A stretch of DNA of 64,000 bases from Pyropia yezoensis (taxonomy: Eukaryota > Rhodophyta > Bangiophyceae > Bangiales > Bangiaceae): NCBI GenBank assembly GCA_009829735.1, contig CM020618.1, forward strand, positions 28,806,894 through 28,870,893, given 5' to 3'. How positions within the stretch are numbered: position 1 is the first letter of the stretch; every line of letters begins with the position of its first letter. Under the pieces are notes generated by a model. The model saw only the letters and a list, made by a program, of their open reading frames with translations. It searched no databases and had not been told where the DNA came from. A program made the translations under genes and the position numbers. This document shows, in pieces, positions 54,464 to 63,882 of this stretch.

Positions 54464-55398
54464 TTGTGCATTCCCCAAAAAGTAGCTCATGCATGTTAAG
54501 ATGCGCAACGTGCATCGTAACATGTTTCGTGCACCATTACAGCATGACCCGAGCACAACCAATCGAGCAATTCACTTCCATCTGTTCCGAGGTGTAAGGA
54601 TGCGGGACATGGATGCGAAGTTTGGTGGAAAGATTCGGTCATCGCCCCCAATAAAAAGCAACCCCCCGCCTGCTGTATTTAGCTGCGTCGTCCACCATCC
54701 ACCCGGCCATCGTCGTCCCCCACCTCCGTCGTCGCCGCCCCCGTCGTCGTCGCCCCCCCCCATCGTCGTCGCCCCCCCCTGTCGTCGTCGCTTCCCCCGT
54801 CGTCGTTGCCGCCCCCGTCGTCGTCGCTTCCCCCGTCGTCGTCGCCGCCCCCGTCGTCGTCGCCGCCCCCGTCGTCGTCGCCTCCCCCGTCGTCGTCGCC
54901 GCCCCCGCCGTTGTCACCTCCCTCGCCGTTGTCGCCCCCCCCGTTGCCGTCGTCGCCCCTGCCGGCACCGTCGTCGCTCCTCCCGTGGACAGCGTTGCTT
55001 ACCTCTTGTCCTCCAGCAGTACCCATCGTCGTCGTCGCTCCCGCCGTCGTTGCTGCCCCCCCCCCCGTCGTCCTCGCTCTTCCCCCCGGTGGCCGTCGTC
55101 CCCCCCTCCTGTTATGCATCGTCTGCCTTTTGCCGTTCCCCCCCTTCCCCGTTGGTGTACCCCCTCGCTCTCACTTTCTGCCTCTCTGTGCCCCCCGTTT
55201 ATTCCCTCTGCCCCCGTCGCGTCTCTCCACATGCTCCGCATCCCCGATAGATACTGGGCAGCCCATGAGAGTCATCCGGTGTGCGCGACTGATCAAGAAT
55301 TGCTTTCAGAATTGCATGCTTGCTTCACGATCCTGCGTGTCATGGACACAAATTGCACATTCACGACTGCTTCACGTCTCTTTTTTGGGGGATGCACA
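54464..55398. mobile_element. About 0.94-kb element related to the foldback MITE
   Basis: The left end TTGTGCATTCCCCAAAAAG and the complement of the right end, CTGTGCATCCCCCAAAAAAG, are preceded by TA, like the 119-bp MITE. The interior is dominated by CGTCGTCGCC-type triplet repeats (about 54715-54990) and holds no transposase. It lies between two parts of the kinase-like gene. Confidence 0.5.
54715..54990. repeat. CCGTCGTCGTCGCC-type repeat tract
   Basis: Imperfect tandem units of about 15-18 bp, mainly CCCCCGTCGTCGTCGCC, run through this stretch inside the larger MITE-like element. Confidence 0.75.
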
Positions 55399-55477
55399 GT
55401 ACGCCTGGTACATATAGAAGACGTAGGCGTCAAGGCCATCCGGCGCACTGGCCGAAACGACGCCTTACTTGGCCCAG

Positions 55478-56030
55478 ATGGCGCTCTCGGAGAATGCTGG
55501 ACAAAAACTGGGCAAGGCCGAAACTCGTCCATGATCAGGGTACAGCTGCTTGTTGAGGTTGATAAACGCAGGTGACGCGGCAGCGCCACGCACCAGTTCA
55601 ACCAACCGCTTCACCTGCTCCGCTGCCGTCAGCCGGTACAAGTGAGTGACAGCCGCGCCGTTCTTGGAGGTGAGGTCGACGGTAGCGCTCTTGACAACAG
55701 TGGCAAGAAGAAGGTGGTCCGCCATATACGCAGAAACGTGCAGCTCCAGGACACCAGTGAACGCCATCAGCGGCACTACGACATGATCGCAGGGTACACC
55801 ACCTTGACGCAACCCAGCCGCTGCTGCGCATGCGTACTTAGCGGTTTGGCGGAAAGCGAGACCCAGTGCGATTACAAGGACCTCGAACTCTTGCACCGCG
55901 ATAACTCGCCGCACGTTCTCCACCTCGACGTAGTACGCCGTGTCTACCTCGCACGAGTCGGTGCAGTAGACAGCAGGCAGGTGTACAAGCCTGAGCTTCA
56001 GACGGGATTCCACCTTATAATGGTACCAAC
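55478..56030 (-). CDS. Coding block of unknown family, possibly the N-terminal part of the kinase-like gene
   Basis: The minus-strand frame has normal amino-acid composition: YCTDSCEVDTAYYVEVENVR, QEFEVLVIALGLAFRQTAKY, GVLELHVSAYMADHLLLATV and AAEQVKRLVELVR. It ends at a TAA near 55465, just where AAG/GTAAGG could be a splice donor. Upstream (above 56030) the frame runs into repeats. A region with an alternating hydrophobic pattern and a Q..Y..A segment upstream of a kinase domain is known from CRN-type and fungal kinase proteins, but that link is inference. The start codon is unresolved. Confidence 0.4.
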
Positions 56031-56660
56031 CAGCGGCGCGGAGGAGGCAGCCCGACGGCGGGGACCAAGCGGCGGCCGGCAAGAACGAAAGCGGGGAGGA
56101 ATCAGCGACCAGCTCGCGGCGGAGGGGGTGGCGGTCAGTTGGCTGCGGGGGTGGCGGTCGGCTGGCAGCGGGGGTGGCGGTCGACCCACCAGCACCGGAA
56201 ATTGCAGCTGCGACGGTGGCGGCGGCGGCGGCGGCGGCGGCGACCGTAGTCGCGGCCGCGACGGCGGAGGGAGGAAGTCGATCAGTGAGCGGGGGTGGCA
56301 GCCGTGGCGGCAGAACTGGAAGTGACGACCAGGGGACGGCGCCCATCCAGCGGCGCGGAGACGGTAGCCCGACGGCAAAGACCGAGCGGCGGCCGGAACG
56401 GGAGCGGGGAGGGATCAGCGATCAGTTTGTGGCGGAGGGGGTGGCGGTCAGCTGGCTGCGGGGGCAGCGGTCAGCTGGCTGCGGGCGTGGCGGTCAGGCG
56501 GCCTCGGGGGTGGGGGTCAAGTGGCCGCGGGGGTGGCGGTCGGCCAGCCAGCACTGGAAATCGCAGCTGCGAAGGCGGCGGCGGCGGCGACGGCGGCGGC
56601 GTCCGCAGCGGCGGCCGGAGCGGCGGAGGGAGGAAGTCGATCAGCGGGCAAAAGGTCCTT
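56030..56660. repeat. Tandem duplication, period about 317 bp
   Basis: CCAGCGGCGCGG starts unit 1 at 56030 and unit 2 at 56347. Both continue with GCCCGACGGC, GCGGCGGCCGG, GCGGAGGGGGTGGCGGTCAG and end with GAGGGAGGAAGTCGATCAG. Internal GGGGGTGGCGGTCGG repeats are also present. Confidence 0.75.
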
Positions 56661-56692
56661 TTGGGTCGGTGGACCCCCCCAGAAATATCATA

Positions 56693-57519
56693 TGTGGGGC
56701 TTTGTCAACGTAGTGGGAGATGCATTTAGTAAATGCCGGCAGTGATTGTGCTTCGAGTGTTATAGAGTCGAATGTAAGCAAGATGAAGCGGGAGCCACGG
56801 CCTTCGAACCGACCGGGCAATCGCACACAAGATGGCCGTCGTCCGAGCGCACCGAAGCACGAGTGTATCCAAAGAGTCCTTCTTGTCTTATCCTTCCGAC
56901 TTTCTCCTCGCTACTTGATGCGAGGGAGCATATATATAGGCGCGCGTAGCATCCCTGGCCCTGACTTGGCCCCGACCCGGGATGGCGACCAGGGGACACA
57001 ACGTGCCAGGACACGCCCACCGTGTGGGGATGGTTGGCGGCCGTGGCCCGTGCCTGGCACTGGGATGCTGTGGACTACACTACCCACACGTGAGAGAGGG
57101 ACTTCTGATGGGGTTTTGCACATTTGTGAGGGACTTGATTTGAGGGAAATTGAGTGTGAGATTGGTGAGGGAGAATAGAACTAGTAGTGATAGTGCCCCC
57201 CAACCTGACGAGGCTAGACTCGGGTCGGGGCCACTCCGGGGTAGGGGGGGGGGCTACCTGGCCAGAGTGCCGAGGCTCCCCCAGATGCACGTTAAGAGGG
57301 ACAGCGAGGCGCCCATGGCCCGCGCCCTCAAAGAAGAAGACAAGTGCGCGTTTGCTTTTCTCTTCCCCGTGTGCACCACCGTGCATATCTGTCGGCCCTG
57401 CCGGCAGGCACGTGAGGCAACAGGCATACCATCCTCGTAGTTCCCCGTTCTGTGTGACGTGTCCCTTTTCCCCCGAGGGATACTGAAACGTGTCCGATTG
57501 GATCGAGTATTATACCACA
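56693..57519 (+). repeat. LTR of a truncated chromovirus (start tentative)
   Basis: The right boundary is well supported: TATACCACA is followed by TTTGGTGGAGCAGCAGGGG, nearly the same primer-binding region as chromovirus 2. A TATA box CATATATATAGG is at about 56928-56939. The left end is placed at the first suitable TGTGG (56693) and is uncertain. Confidence 0.45.
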
Positions 57520-57733
57520 TGTTTGGTGGAGCAGCAGGGGAGTGTTCTGGAGTGTTTGAGGCGAGACATTTGGGAGCAGCGGTTGGGTTGTTCCTGTTCT
57601 GTCCTCTTCTGTGGTTTGGGAATTATTTGCACCCGTTCACGGGAATCCCATTCCTGGCTCCCCAACCCCTCTCTTGTGGTCTGGCGATCTTTGGACACGC
57701 AGGCAACTGGACTGTGGCTGTCAAGAGACCAAC

Positions 57734-58732
57734 ATGGCTACTCTCCCTGGCACGACGGTGCCCGAAGGGGTAGACCCCGCGTCCCTTGTCGCATCCCTGG
57801 TCACCGCGGGGAACGGTGTCCAACACGGCGTCGTCCCTACGGGCGAAGCAGACCTGGGTGCGACACCCAGTAGCGTGCTTGAGTCTACAGGCGGCCAAGT
57901 ACCTCCTGCTCCCGTTCCTCAGGCTTTCCCTCCTGTGGAAGCCACCCCGGGGTCAACGGTGTTCGAGTCCGCTCGAAGCAGACGACTCCCTCCTGTCGGA
58001 TCTATTCCTGAACTTCCAGGAATACCCCCTGGTGTGTTTACTCCTGGATTTACACAGGGCAGCTGGGTGCGTACACCTCTTCCTGTGAGCGCTAGCAGTG
58101 CCAGAGGCACCGCTGTGACTGGTTTTACGGGCCCCCCTGAGACCTCGACTCCTGGAACCGGTCAAGCTTTTCCTCCCCTGGCCTCCTGTGGGGCGGGAAG
58201 CTCCAAGACCCGCAACCGGAGCAGCCGGAGGCAGTGGCATCGTCGTCGTCACTCTAGAACCAGCGAGACCAGTTCCTCCAGCTCTGAGGAGAAATACGAC
58301 TGGGACGCGACCCCTGGTCCCACCCAGCGCAGGCTGGTCGAGTTTGACTTTCCTGCTCACCAAGTGGGGGACGCCTCCCTGAACAAGGTCACGTACTGGG
58401 GCAACTACCGGCTGGAGAACCAATACTTAGGTTACACCCAGAAGATGGCCAAGAAGATGGCATCCCTGAACCGGCGTATGCAGCCGAGTTTCGTGGGACA
58501 TCCTAAGTTTTCTGGGAAGAAGTCAGCGCTTATCATTGCCTTCATGCGCCAGTTCGTCAAGGCATGTAACGACAACGATATGTCGGAGGGCAAGGCACTC
58601 TACGTTCTAGTTAACTTCATGACCGGAGAAGCGGAACAGCGGTTCGCACAAGTTCTTCCAGACTCAGCCGGACACATCGTCGGGCGCACCGTTGGGAGCT
58701 ACCCGGAAGCGGTCAATCTTCATCTACTTTGA
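57734..58732 (+). pseudogene. gag: Gag of the truncated chromovirus (3' truncated)
   Basis: ATG 57734 (CAACATGG) opens a 332-residue frame. The N-terminal ~200 residues are proline/serine-rich with an RSSRRQWHRRRHSR basic patch and a serine run. The C-terminal FMRQFVKACNDNDMSEGKAL corresponds to the gag core of chromovirus 2 (FLRKFAKACDDNDVSEAEAF). The frame stops shortly after that core with no zinc knuckle, and no pol follows, so the element is truncated or internally deleted at about 58730. Confidence 0.65.
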
Positions 58733-59115
58733 CTACGTGGGAGCCATGAAGATCCCACCAGGCGCGACCTCCCCAACCGCAACAATCCCCCCCCCCCCCC
58801 CCCCCCCCCGCGGTGAGGAGCCCCTGTCCCAATTGACTGCGTCGCACAAGTGTCATTTGCCTCTGCGCCCGTGCTCGTGCCCCTTGATGACGGGCAATTG
58901 AGGGCTATGGTCGCGGACCCGGCTCACCAGCGCACTCAAGTTCCTCCCTCACAGAACGAATTGGGCGGTCTAGATCACTTCCGGCGCTTTATATGGTGGC
59001 CAGCTTGATCACTTCCGATTCCTTACGTCATAGCACGGGAGTTGCTCCTTTCCAGGTCCAGCCATATCGGACCCGAGGCTTGTTGACTTTTCCTGTTGTT
59101 GCTTTCTTCCTTTGA
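58733..59115. other. Spacer with poly-C run
   Basis: A run of about 22 C lies at 58788-58809. The left end of the third Harbinger element should lie in or before this stretch, but no TIR could be recognised. Confidence 0.35.
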
Positions 59116-60096
59116 ATTAACGCATCCTTACCCTTCCTCACGTTTCTCGAAGCCGAATTTGAGGACTACGACAAAGGGCACGCTATTTGGGGCACGACCG
59201 CGGAGGTGGAGCGTCAGATTGTTCTAGAATCTGGCTTGCCGACCCCTCCCCACTCCCCTGCGCGTTCCGGCGCCGTACCCTCCCCTGCGCGCTCCGGGGC
59301 CCGTGCCGTCGAAGGGGATCAGGGAGTGATGGAACAGGCTCGCCGCGTCGGGGACACCATCGGACGCGACGCTGCCTCCAGCCGGGCTGGAGGTCTCCCG
59401 CCCCCCTCACCCTCAGATCCCCAAGCACCTCGTGGGTCACCTGCGCGCCCGTCTCCCCCTGCCGCCGGTGGTGGCTTGCGGGGCAACTCGGCCTCGCCCC
59501 GCACATCTCCTCCTGGCTCACCTGGGCCTCCTGGCTTTGCGCGCGTAGTGCCCCCGGGCGCGTTGAATAGCAAGCGGCCTTCCGCACCTGCCAAGATGGC
59601 AGTGCTGTACCGCATCGCTGATGCGATGACCAGCGCCGAGTCCAGCCGCGCGGAGCGCTTTCAGGCAATTCACATGCAGGCCCAATGGACAAAGGAATAT
59701 CAAGACGGGCGGCTGGCACTCGCTGAGCGTATAGTCTCTGTGAAGGAGCCAAAGGCAGCCCTCGTGCAGCAAAAAAACGACGCAGACAAGCGCCGCAAGA
59801 CAAGCGAAAGCATCACGGCGCGCATGCTTCAGTTTGCGACCGCCAACGTCACTGTGCAGCAGATGCTTGCTATGCATCGTGAGTGGATTGCGGGTTGTGG
59901 TGATGAGCTAGCCGGCCTTGCCTGCGGCGGCAGCGCGGCGCGGGACGCCGGACTGGCGGGCAGTGAGGCGTCTGTGGGAGGAGGCGGGGCGGCCAGGGGT
60001 GGCGGGGCATCCGAGAGTAGCGAGGCGGCAGGAGGGGGGGGGGCGGGTGGTGTCGGGGCAACTGGGGGAGAGTGGGCTGCGGGAGGGTCGGTGTAG
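59116..60096 (+). CDS. Partner protein of Harbinger element 3 (3' exon)
   Basis: The frame is open from 59116 to TAG 60094-60096; the first ATG in frame is 59329, so an upstream exon is expected (pyrimidine-rich TTGCTTTCTTCC at about 59098-59111). LEAEFEDYDKGHAIWGTTAE resembles the segment after the splice in the complete partner protein (NFSQGDTLLDYLF). A proline/serine-rich linker, a coiled-coil-like charged helix (about 59590-59900; VLYRIADAMTSAESS, then QKNDADKRRKTSESI) and a glycine/alanine tail follow. Its position, convergent to a Harbinger transposase, supports the call. Confidence 0.5.
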   Translation: MNASLPFLTFLEAEFEDYDKGHAIWGTTAEVERQIVLESGLPTPPHSPARSGAVPSPARSGARAVEGDQGVMEQARRVGDTIGRDAASSRAGGLPPPSPSDPQAPRGSPARPSPPAAGGGLRGNSASPRTSPPGSPGPPGFARVVPPGALNSKRPSAPAKMAVLYRIADAMTSAESSRAERFQAIHMQAQWTKEYQDGRLALAERIVSVKEPKAALVQQKNDADKRRKTSESITARMLQFATANVTVQQMLAMHREWIAGCGDELAGLACGGSAARDAGLAGSEASVGGGGAARGGGASESSEAAGGGGAGGVGATGGEWAAGGSV

Positions 60097-60385
60097 ACGA
60101 CCGAGGTCCATCCACGAGTGTCCTCGTGCCGGGGTGGGTCAGTGCGCCGGCGCCTGGCGTCGGGCACGGACTGCCGGAGTAGTTTTGGCCCTAGCGCACT
60201 GCAATTGGAAGAGACCTCAAGTTCTTGCAGAGCTCACTCTGTGTTTTGTAATCGTTGTAACGATGCATTGAATTGTTCTCCTCCACGGACAGGCTGGGGG
60301 CCGCCATGCTAACTGCTCCTGCTGGTCGCGAGCTCAATGAGACCTCGACTGGCTCATTTTGTATGTCACAAGATTCATAAAAGTC

Positions 60386-61020
60386 TTACTCATGATACAG
60401 ATCCCACAGAGCATCTGCTAAGTCATCACGCATTAGAACAGCTCGCTCGTAATTGTCACTGTCTTGGGCGTCAGCTGCTGTCGTCGAATCGTCTTGTTCC
60501 CGCGCGTCCACCGTGTCGTCCCAGGTGTCCCCTAGCTCAAGGAGGAAGTTGTGCAAGCGTACACAGCACTCAATAATGCTGGGGACAAACTCCGTTTCAG
60601 CCGAGACGCTCTGGTGTAGGACGCGCCTCCGTCCCTTCAAAAGCTCAAGGGCGTTCTCAACGACAGCTTGAGATGAGCATTCAAACCGGTTAAACATCCG
60701 CCGCCGCTCGGTGGTCAGTTGGTCCTTTAAGTACGGCTTGACAAGCCACGTCTCCAGGGCGAACCCCCCTTCAGCCGAAAGAAGATATCCCAGGTGAAGC
60801 ACCGGTGTGCTGCTCACTTGCCGTTCGTACCATGCGCTTTCTTTGAAGGCGCGGCTGTCGGCCATCGAGCCACAGAGGCCTGATATGGTCATCAGAAACC
60901 GCTTGTCGGCGCCGACGATGGCCAATAAGATGACCCCATAGAAGCCCTTCCTCGTGTTGAACGCCGCCTTAAACTTCGCGGGGGGGGTGCAGATTGGCAC
61001 CAGGCAGCCGTCGATGGCAC
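60386..61020 (-). pseudogene. Harbinger transposase of element 3, 5' part removed by an LTR insertion at 61021
   Basis: The minus-strand frame ends at TGA/TAA 60386-60388 and has HSAIDGCLVPI (first Asp), FNTRKGFYGVILLAIVGADK, GSMADSRAF (second Asp), QLTTERRRMFNRFECSSQAV, VENALELLKGRRRVL (Glu) and CCVRLHNFL. All three catalytic residues are kept. Similarity stops exactly at the LTR edge: the reading past 61021 is LTR sequence. The missing N-terminal part should lie beyond the right end of the window, on the far side of the inserted element. Confidence 0.8.
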
Positions 61021-61489
61021 TGTGGCAAAAACCACTTACACACACGGCACCCAAGTTGGGGCGGTGTACAAGGGCTGCCTCCCGTGTCGGGGGAACCGGA
61101 AGAAGTGCAAGTCGCACACACTCTATCCCTGTTGTGGGGCAATCCCCCCACTGACAAACAAGAAGATGGTGTGTGGTCCAACAGTTTCTTGGTCGGGACG
61201 GGGACGCAGGGCCAAGCCCCGCTGTCCCTCCCCTTATCCCCCCAGGGTCCCCTCAGAATCTCGCCACTCAGAATCTCCCACCCCAGCACCTGCCCACCGG
61301 GCCACACGAAAATTCAAGACGATAAATGCAGAAAACCCTCAAATCCAAGTTGGATTTACTACTAAGCTAACTATCTTAAACTTAGGGAATACGGACCCAA
61401 ATGCAGGGGGAGGAACGGATCAGGCTAGTGGCCTGCCGCCCCTTTCATGGCACGTGTTGCCCCCCTACTTGGGGGTCAATACTGCCACA
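61021..61489 (-). repeat. LTR of chromovirus 3 (element in reverse orientation)
   Basis: It begins TGTGGCA and ends TGCCACA, a 7-bp inverted terminus. CTCCCCTCTCG (61490-61500) reads on the minus strand as the polypurine tract CGAGAGGGGAG directly before the LTR, so this is the 3' LTR of an element running right to left. The first base interrupts a Harbinger transposase; the TSD would be GGCAC (61016-61020). A TATA-like signal is not obvious. Confidence 0.75.
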
Positions 61490-61827
61490 CTCCCCTCTCG
61501 TCAGTTCCGACCGACCCGGTCGGCCCTGTGAGGGGGTGCGTAATCGCACGTCTCGGCGTTGGGGGCGCGACTTGCTGTCCCCCCTTGAGTACGTAACGCG
61601 GATGTGGAGGCGGTCACGTTGACCGCTCCTCTCCTCAAGCTTGCCCACTCGGCAGCTTCCTCTCCCCGGTTCGCACTTCACCATCACCACCACCTCCCCT
61701 TCACCTTCCACTGGGCCGCCCCACGCTGGAGAGGCCACCCGTCTACCCACGATTCGAGTCCCCCTCAACTCGAAGCGGGTCTCGTGCCGCTGTAGCCAGG
61801 GCGTCTCTCCCCAACTTGGGGAGAGCC

Positions 61828-63771
61828 ATGGCGACCCCGGGGGTGGAGACGGACTCTCTCGACGAACGTATGGAGGACACCTTCTACGGTGCAGCGCCCG
61901 CCGGGACTTCCGGCGGGGGCTCCGCGATCGCTCCTGGGGATGGGACTCCCGCGTCACCCGGCTTTGGGTTGACGGCGGGATCTCCCCCGGAGGCGGGACA
62001 AGTTGTCCCGCGTGAGGCCTTGGGGCGGTGGTTTTACCCCGCTTGGCCTCTGTATGAGGAGGGGCTGACTGTTCTTCGATGTGGCCGACTTGGCGCAGCG
62101 ATGGGTCGGGTATGGGACCGCCTACGGGAGAAGTATCCCCGTAGGGTCGGGTTCCCTGCCGGCTTCAGGACGGACCAGTTTGCCTTCCTGGACGACGAGG
62201 AGGTCGAAAACGTACAGCGGGCCAAGGCCATGGTGGACCGCGGGGGAACTATCCCGGGTCCCGGCGATTTGCCGACCTTTACTTGGGACGCGGTGGCAAC
62301 TCGCCCCCCGTACCTTCACGAGGCCGATCCGCGCACTCATCACTTTGATGTGCGGATGGAGAAGGACTTCCGGCGAGGTCCCTACTTGGTGACCTCGGCT
62401 CAACTTGAGTTTCTTCAGCAGTCTGCTGCCAGTAAGGAGCATCACTATCCGAAGAAGCCCGAGTGGTGGCCTCAAGTTGAGGTCCCCTACGGGTTCCCGG
62501 CGTTACTGCCACGGTTGCTTGACCACTTCGGCTCCGTCATGTTGACGGCTGGCCCTGATCACCTGGTGTGGGCCATGTTGGCCACCCAGTGGCTCTTCGA
62601 GGTCATGTCGACCTGGGTGTCTTGTGTTCAGCGGCGGGGGATGCTCTGGCATCTCCCCCTCCGGCTTATCCAAGGTTTGGAACAGCTCACCCCTCAGCTA
62701 GTTGCTGAGGGGTGCTCATCAGGACAACTCACTCTACTTGAGGAGATGCTCCGCCTCCACAAGTTTATCGAGTGGGAGAGCATCGAGCACAAGTTGCGCC
62801 GCCCCACTCGTAGGCCCAAGGACGATGGCGCACTTCGCCAATTCGTATGGGTCGCTCGTGAACCTCACGACGGCCGTGAGGTCCTACGAGAGGGGTTGGG
62901 CATCGGGGACTACCCGTATGCCCCGGGGGTGAATCGCCACACTGCGCCACCCCCGGACAAGGCCATAGTTATGGCCGTGCCCTCATATGATGACCATATG
63001 ACTCAACCCACTGCGGGGGCCCCAAGTCGGGGTCGCAGTTACACCCGGATCCCGCCACCTCGGCGTGCCCCTCCGCTTCCTCCTGTCCCCTACCAGCCGC
63101 ACGGGGACATCCCGATTAGCGTGGCCGTTGAGTCGTCCACCCCGGTGTCCCCCAACTTGGGGGCCACCCTCCTGACGGTATACCCCAAGTTGGTGTTACC
63201 GCCCACGCCTCTAACCTCAGAGATGATGATCACCACGTTGGTGCGCACCATTTCCTGGTTGGCCGCGTCGACCGCAACCCTTCAAACTTCCGAGACTCCT
63301 CAACTTGAGGAGCGCGTTCGTACTGCAGTGGCGACCGCGAGTTGCGAGTCGGTGGCGGAGTTTATGACGGCCGAGTTGGCTCGCATTGGGGCTATAAAGC
63401 CCCAGCCTGCCCCTCTTGGGCGTGGCAAACGTCGTGCGAGCCGGGCTTACTCGCCTCCTCGCCGTCGTCGCCGACGCTCGCGGCGCACTCCCTCCGTGTC
63501 GGAAGACGAGTTGTCTTACTCCGTCTCGGAGTCCTCGACTCCGTCAGAGTCGGAGTCGGTCCGGCGTCTGCGTCGCCAATTTGCGCGCAAGACTAAGCAA
63601 AAGAGCAGCCGCGGTCGTCGCCCCTTGCGCGACCGTGAGGGGCGCGACGGGTCCGACTTGGAGCCGCCGGCCCCTCCTACTGGTGGGGAGCGTTATCGCC
63701 GGGGGTCTCGCCGCTCGCCTCCACGTGAGGGCGAGGGCCGTGGGGTTGGAGAGTCTAGCATGCATGCCTAG
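61828..63771 (+). CDS. Antisense accessory protein of chromovirus 3 (intact, 647 aa)
   Basis: ATG 61828 (GAGCCATGGCG) opens an uninterrupted frame to TAG 63769-63771. Residues ~1-70 are acidic/glycine-rich. The middle (about 75-370) is a conserved globular part with EHHYPKKPEWWPQVEVPYGF, FGSV, LATQWLFEVM, RRGMLWHLPLRLIQGLE, LRLHKFIEWESIEHKLRR and VLREGLGIGDYPYAPGV. A proline-rich linker follows, then a helical part (SEMMITTLVRTISWLAAS). The C-terminus is strongly basic and serine/arginine-rich (RAYSPPRRRRRRSRRTPS), like SR-type or nuclear proteins. It is homologous to the minus-strand gene of chromovirus 2. No known domain is recognised. It lies between pol end and 3' LTR, antisense to the element. 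Confidence 0.75.
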   Translation: MATPGVETDSLDERMEDTFYGAAPAGTSGGGSAIAPGDGTPASPGFGLTAGSPPEAGQVVPREALGRWFYPAWPLYEEGLTVLRCGRLGAAMGRVWDRLREKYPRRVGFPAGFRTDQFAFLDDEEVENVQRAKAMVDRGGTIPGPGDLPTFTWDAVATRPPYLHEADPRTHHFDVRMEKDFRRGPYLVTSAQLEFLQQSAASKEHHYPKKPEWWPQVEVPYGFPALLPRLLDHFGSVMLTAGPDHLVWAMLATQWLFEVMSTWVSCVQRRGMLWHLPLRLIQGLEQLTPQLVAEGCSSGQLTLLEEMLRLHKFIEWESIEHKLRRPTRRPKDDGALRQFVWVAREPHDGREVLREGLGIGDYPYAPGVNRHTAPPPDKAIVMAVPSYDDHMTQPTAGAPSRGRSYTRIPPPRRAPPLPPVPYQPHGDIPISVAVESSTPVSPNLGATLLTVYPKLVLPPTPLTSEMMITTLVRTISWLAASTATLQTSETPQLEERVRTAVATASCESVAEFMTAELARIGAIKPQPAPLGRGKRRASRAYSPPRRRRRRSRRTPSVSEDELSYSVSESSTPSESESVRRLRRQFARKTKQKSSRGRRPLRDREGRDGSDLEPPAPPTGGERYRRGSRRSPPREGEGRGVGESSMHA

Positions 63772-63882
63772 TTGGCAGCTGCCTTTGATGTGAGAGTGTG
63801 AGGGTTAGGGCTGTAGTTAAAAGCCACTCTGCGTACCACTTCGACTTGAAGAACTCTCTTGGCACTGTTACTCAGCCTTCCC

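Noticed and set aside
54489..55250. 253-residue arginine/proline frame over the CGTCGT tract
   Set aside because: Pure consequence of the triplet repeats inside a MITE-like element.
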